64,000 bases of DNA. Source: Candidatus Rifleibacteriota bacterium (GTDB lineage: Bacteria > Muiribacteriota > Ozemobacteria > Ozemobacterales > Ozemobacteraceae). Each line of letters opens with the position of its first letter. Within the stretch, counting starts at the first letter, position 1. Location of the stretch: NCBI GenBank assembly GCA_012517355.1, contig JAAYVD010000117.1:62001-126000 (forward strand). Reading direction: 5' to 3'. The position numbers were made by a program, and so were the translations under genes. The notes beneath the pieces are model-generated. The model was not told the origin of the DNA. It searched no databases and was given only the letters and a program-made list of their open reading frames with translations. This document shows, one piece after another, positions 63,801 through 64,000 of the stretch.

Positions 63801-63916
63801 TGGTCACGGTGGTCGCGTTCTTTTCCGAGATCTTCCTGATGCCGCTGGTCTATTCCAACGCGGTGATCCTGCGGCTCATGCTGGCACGCGGGGCTTCGCC
63901 GGGGCGGCATCCCTGA
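60824..63916 (+). CDS. Large HEAT-repeat membrane protein
   Basis: This encodes 1030 residues. Residues 1-270 and about 385-580 are HEAT/PBS-lyase-like helical repeats (VRANAVEALGTVGGDEAVRRVI, VRANAAETLAAIDGPAAS, each with DPDNRVKAN-type turns). A Pro-rich linker (about 280-375) separates them. A charged coiled-coil region spans about 620-760. Three hydrophobic blocks at about 775-845, 870-930 and 960-1020 give six to eight membrane helices. It starts 2 bp after the sulfatase-fold gene. HEAT solenoids scaffold protein complexes; partner unknown. Confidence 0.85.
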   Translation: MPTGTINGLLATLRSPDENERRQAIVELLESQDPQALPLLTQLASQDPSVEIRYYARRAVETLKKSLPAAPPPAGGEGRPLADLFASPAPADRFEGLKQALRTPTPEGTALVRQGLAREEVPQLKASFLIAMGRLGGPGDVPALAAGLAAEDARVRANAVEALGTVGGDEAVRRVIPLLQDPDNRVKANVITVLKGFGGASLLELLRRMAAEDEVWMRDSALYALSCFDSPHALALVARMAARDPLERLREKAGQYLRGLADKGNQVAAELLARVAAARAGTTPETPVSPPSPPPSRPPSPPSVAEPGPVAPPRPATVAPAPPGAEAPPLPVAILPRPAEVPEKTLPAPIPAAPAPVPPPSPAGVAPAGVEMPVATGAAGLGDEIQGLLASDDPGKRQLALLKVSQGATRDPADLPLLLAALRRESEGLLLASLITLLKDFRGDGVFEAVQPFLTHADDRVRANAAETLAAIDGPAASPHLLALLEDPNNRVRANTILALAADGILDPVGAVGTMCADPREVFRRSGLYVVSSLPRPGFLPLLQTLLEDTSPRVRGLAFDVVSDFAEAGIPGAAQIKSRVEDRIRMEKGRDRFFENSFDQLFSGLLQSMAAGGGPSRARPEASPLQERQALMRLGRKAEQAGLLPVALRDRLAALAKETQRLQALLGDRERQSPPQDPGIAGQAKEASERELLRQEIKRAEGRRDSILIEAGGQVLDGAARQTAEARNRLQPELQEAEASRVAGVPTGEFSVLPAADAAIPEIFDLTMRIYQKHVVAFSLVTGGIAFGSGLVLGGGILVVALAMAVHPALGALLILPLLPVALYGGVWAHALWKVTLTLMIQRFVAGQPAPLGETTREAAGLAGPLVWVMARKYLYLAGQGVAAFFIALPVAGFLVVNNGLYGVALVRLGMLVVMAVIFGSRFFPYWLVEPDFVLQGGRPDRDPFESALQVFRDNPGRIIMLYLFASVMMGLISGTTVELFVLLTFLPLGKVVVTVVAFFSEIFLMPLVYSNAVILRLMLARGASPGRHP

Positions 63917-64000
63917 AGAACCAGCCGGCCAAAAGGCCGGCCATGAAACCGCCCACGTGGCAGTCGAAGGCCACCTGGGAACCGCCGGACAGGGTGGCCT
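63876..64000 (-). CDS. Rhomboid-family protein, C-terminal end (partial)
   Basis: Only the last 40 codons lie in the window (reading frame fixed by the TGA at 63876-63878). GGSQVAFDCHVGGFMAGLLAG is the sixth-helix motif of rhomboid intramembrane proteases, with the catalytic His in DCHVGG. The rest is a short cytosolic tail. The gene converges on the HEAT-repeat gene and overlaps its 3' end by 41 bases. The catalytic Ser lies outside the window. Confidence 0.65.
   Translation of the reverse strand, partial: ATLSGGSQVAFDCHVGGFMAGLLAGWFFRDAAPAKPRVPA

Noticed and set aside
60620-63910. Very long minus-strand open frame opposite the HEAT-repeat gene
   Set aside because: It is composed of His/Gln/Arg/Gly/Pro-rich text typical of antisense frames in GC-rich DNA, with no domain, while the plus strand reads as a clear repeat and membrane protein.

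Overview
The window is about 64 kb of GC-rich, gene-dense bacterial DNA. Lipoproteins with lipoboxes, a secretin and signal-peptide TPR proteins point to a Gram-negative-type envelope. A Tad pilus system, many TPR proteins and lipoproteins, and an anaerobe-style microcompartment would fit a deep-branching lineage such as Riflebacteria (Ca. Ozemobacteria), but that placement is a guess from gene content. I saw no rRNA, tRNA, CRISPR array, integrase or complete insertion sequence. Many promoters follow one pattern: a TTG-type -35, exactly 17 bp, then a TAnnnT-type -10.

Layout. 1-2684: a truncated membrane protein, a TPR protein and a small exported protein (minus strand). 3116-3496: RidA. 3805-17870: a Tad (Flp) pilus locus, all minus strand. 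The machinery operon (CpaB, secretin, TadZ, TadA, TadB, TadC, a DUF192 protein, a lipoprotein) has a sigma-70 promoter at 17197-17225. A separate pilin cluster (two TadE-like pilins and a very large TadG-like protein) lies behind a predicted sigma-54 promoter with tandem upstream repeats. The prepilin peptidase lies just upstream. 17954-21143: a Wzz/BY-kinase-type protein and a DegT aminotransferase. 21651-27875: an overlapping housekeeping cluster (obg, nadD-HD fusion, LCP ligase, queA, tgt, TPR). 27942-32313: three related lipoproteins that share a CEKGxLGxK N-terminus.

32391-39845 is the most interesting segment: a nine-gene bacterial microcompartment (BMC) operon. It encodes one hexameric, one pentameric and one trimeric shell protein, a CoA-acylating aldehyde dehydrogenase, PduL phosphotransacylase, an RnfC/PduS-like Fe-S protein, RpiB and phosphopentomutase. 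The first gene fuses a flavoprotein-like region to a degenerate triosephosphate-isomerase half barrel. The set resembles the 'sugar-phosphate-utilising' BMC class, but no deoxyribose-phosphate aldolase is present. In the inferred pathway, pentose phosphates are interconverted by DeoB and RpiB and an aldehyde is released by an aldolase encoded elsewhere. The shell enzymes then oxidise the aldehyde to acyl-CoA and acyl-phosphate, and electrons may leave through PduS and the Fe-S-type trimer.

39846-40633 holds a candidate 6S RNA with its own promoter and terminator. 40634-50724: an exported protein, uvrB, an M55 aminopeptidase, a sigma-54 activator, a zinc-ribbon/TPR protein, a GNAT-like protein, a secreted Gly-Gln-Ala-repeat protein behind a consensus sigma-54 promoter, and an MscS channel fused to a cyclic-nucleotide-binding domain. 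51006-64000: a CxxCxxCC protein, pyruvate kinase, a short inverted-repeat element, a TPR protein, the copper oxidase/PgeF family, pdxJ, a fibronectin-type lipoprotein, a membrane sulfatase-fold protein, a HEAT-repeat membrane protein and the 3' end of a rhomboid gene. Small GC-rich palindromic repeats recur in the intergenic gaps.
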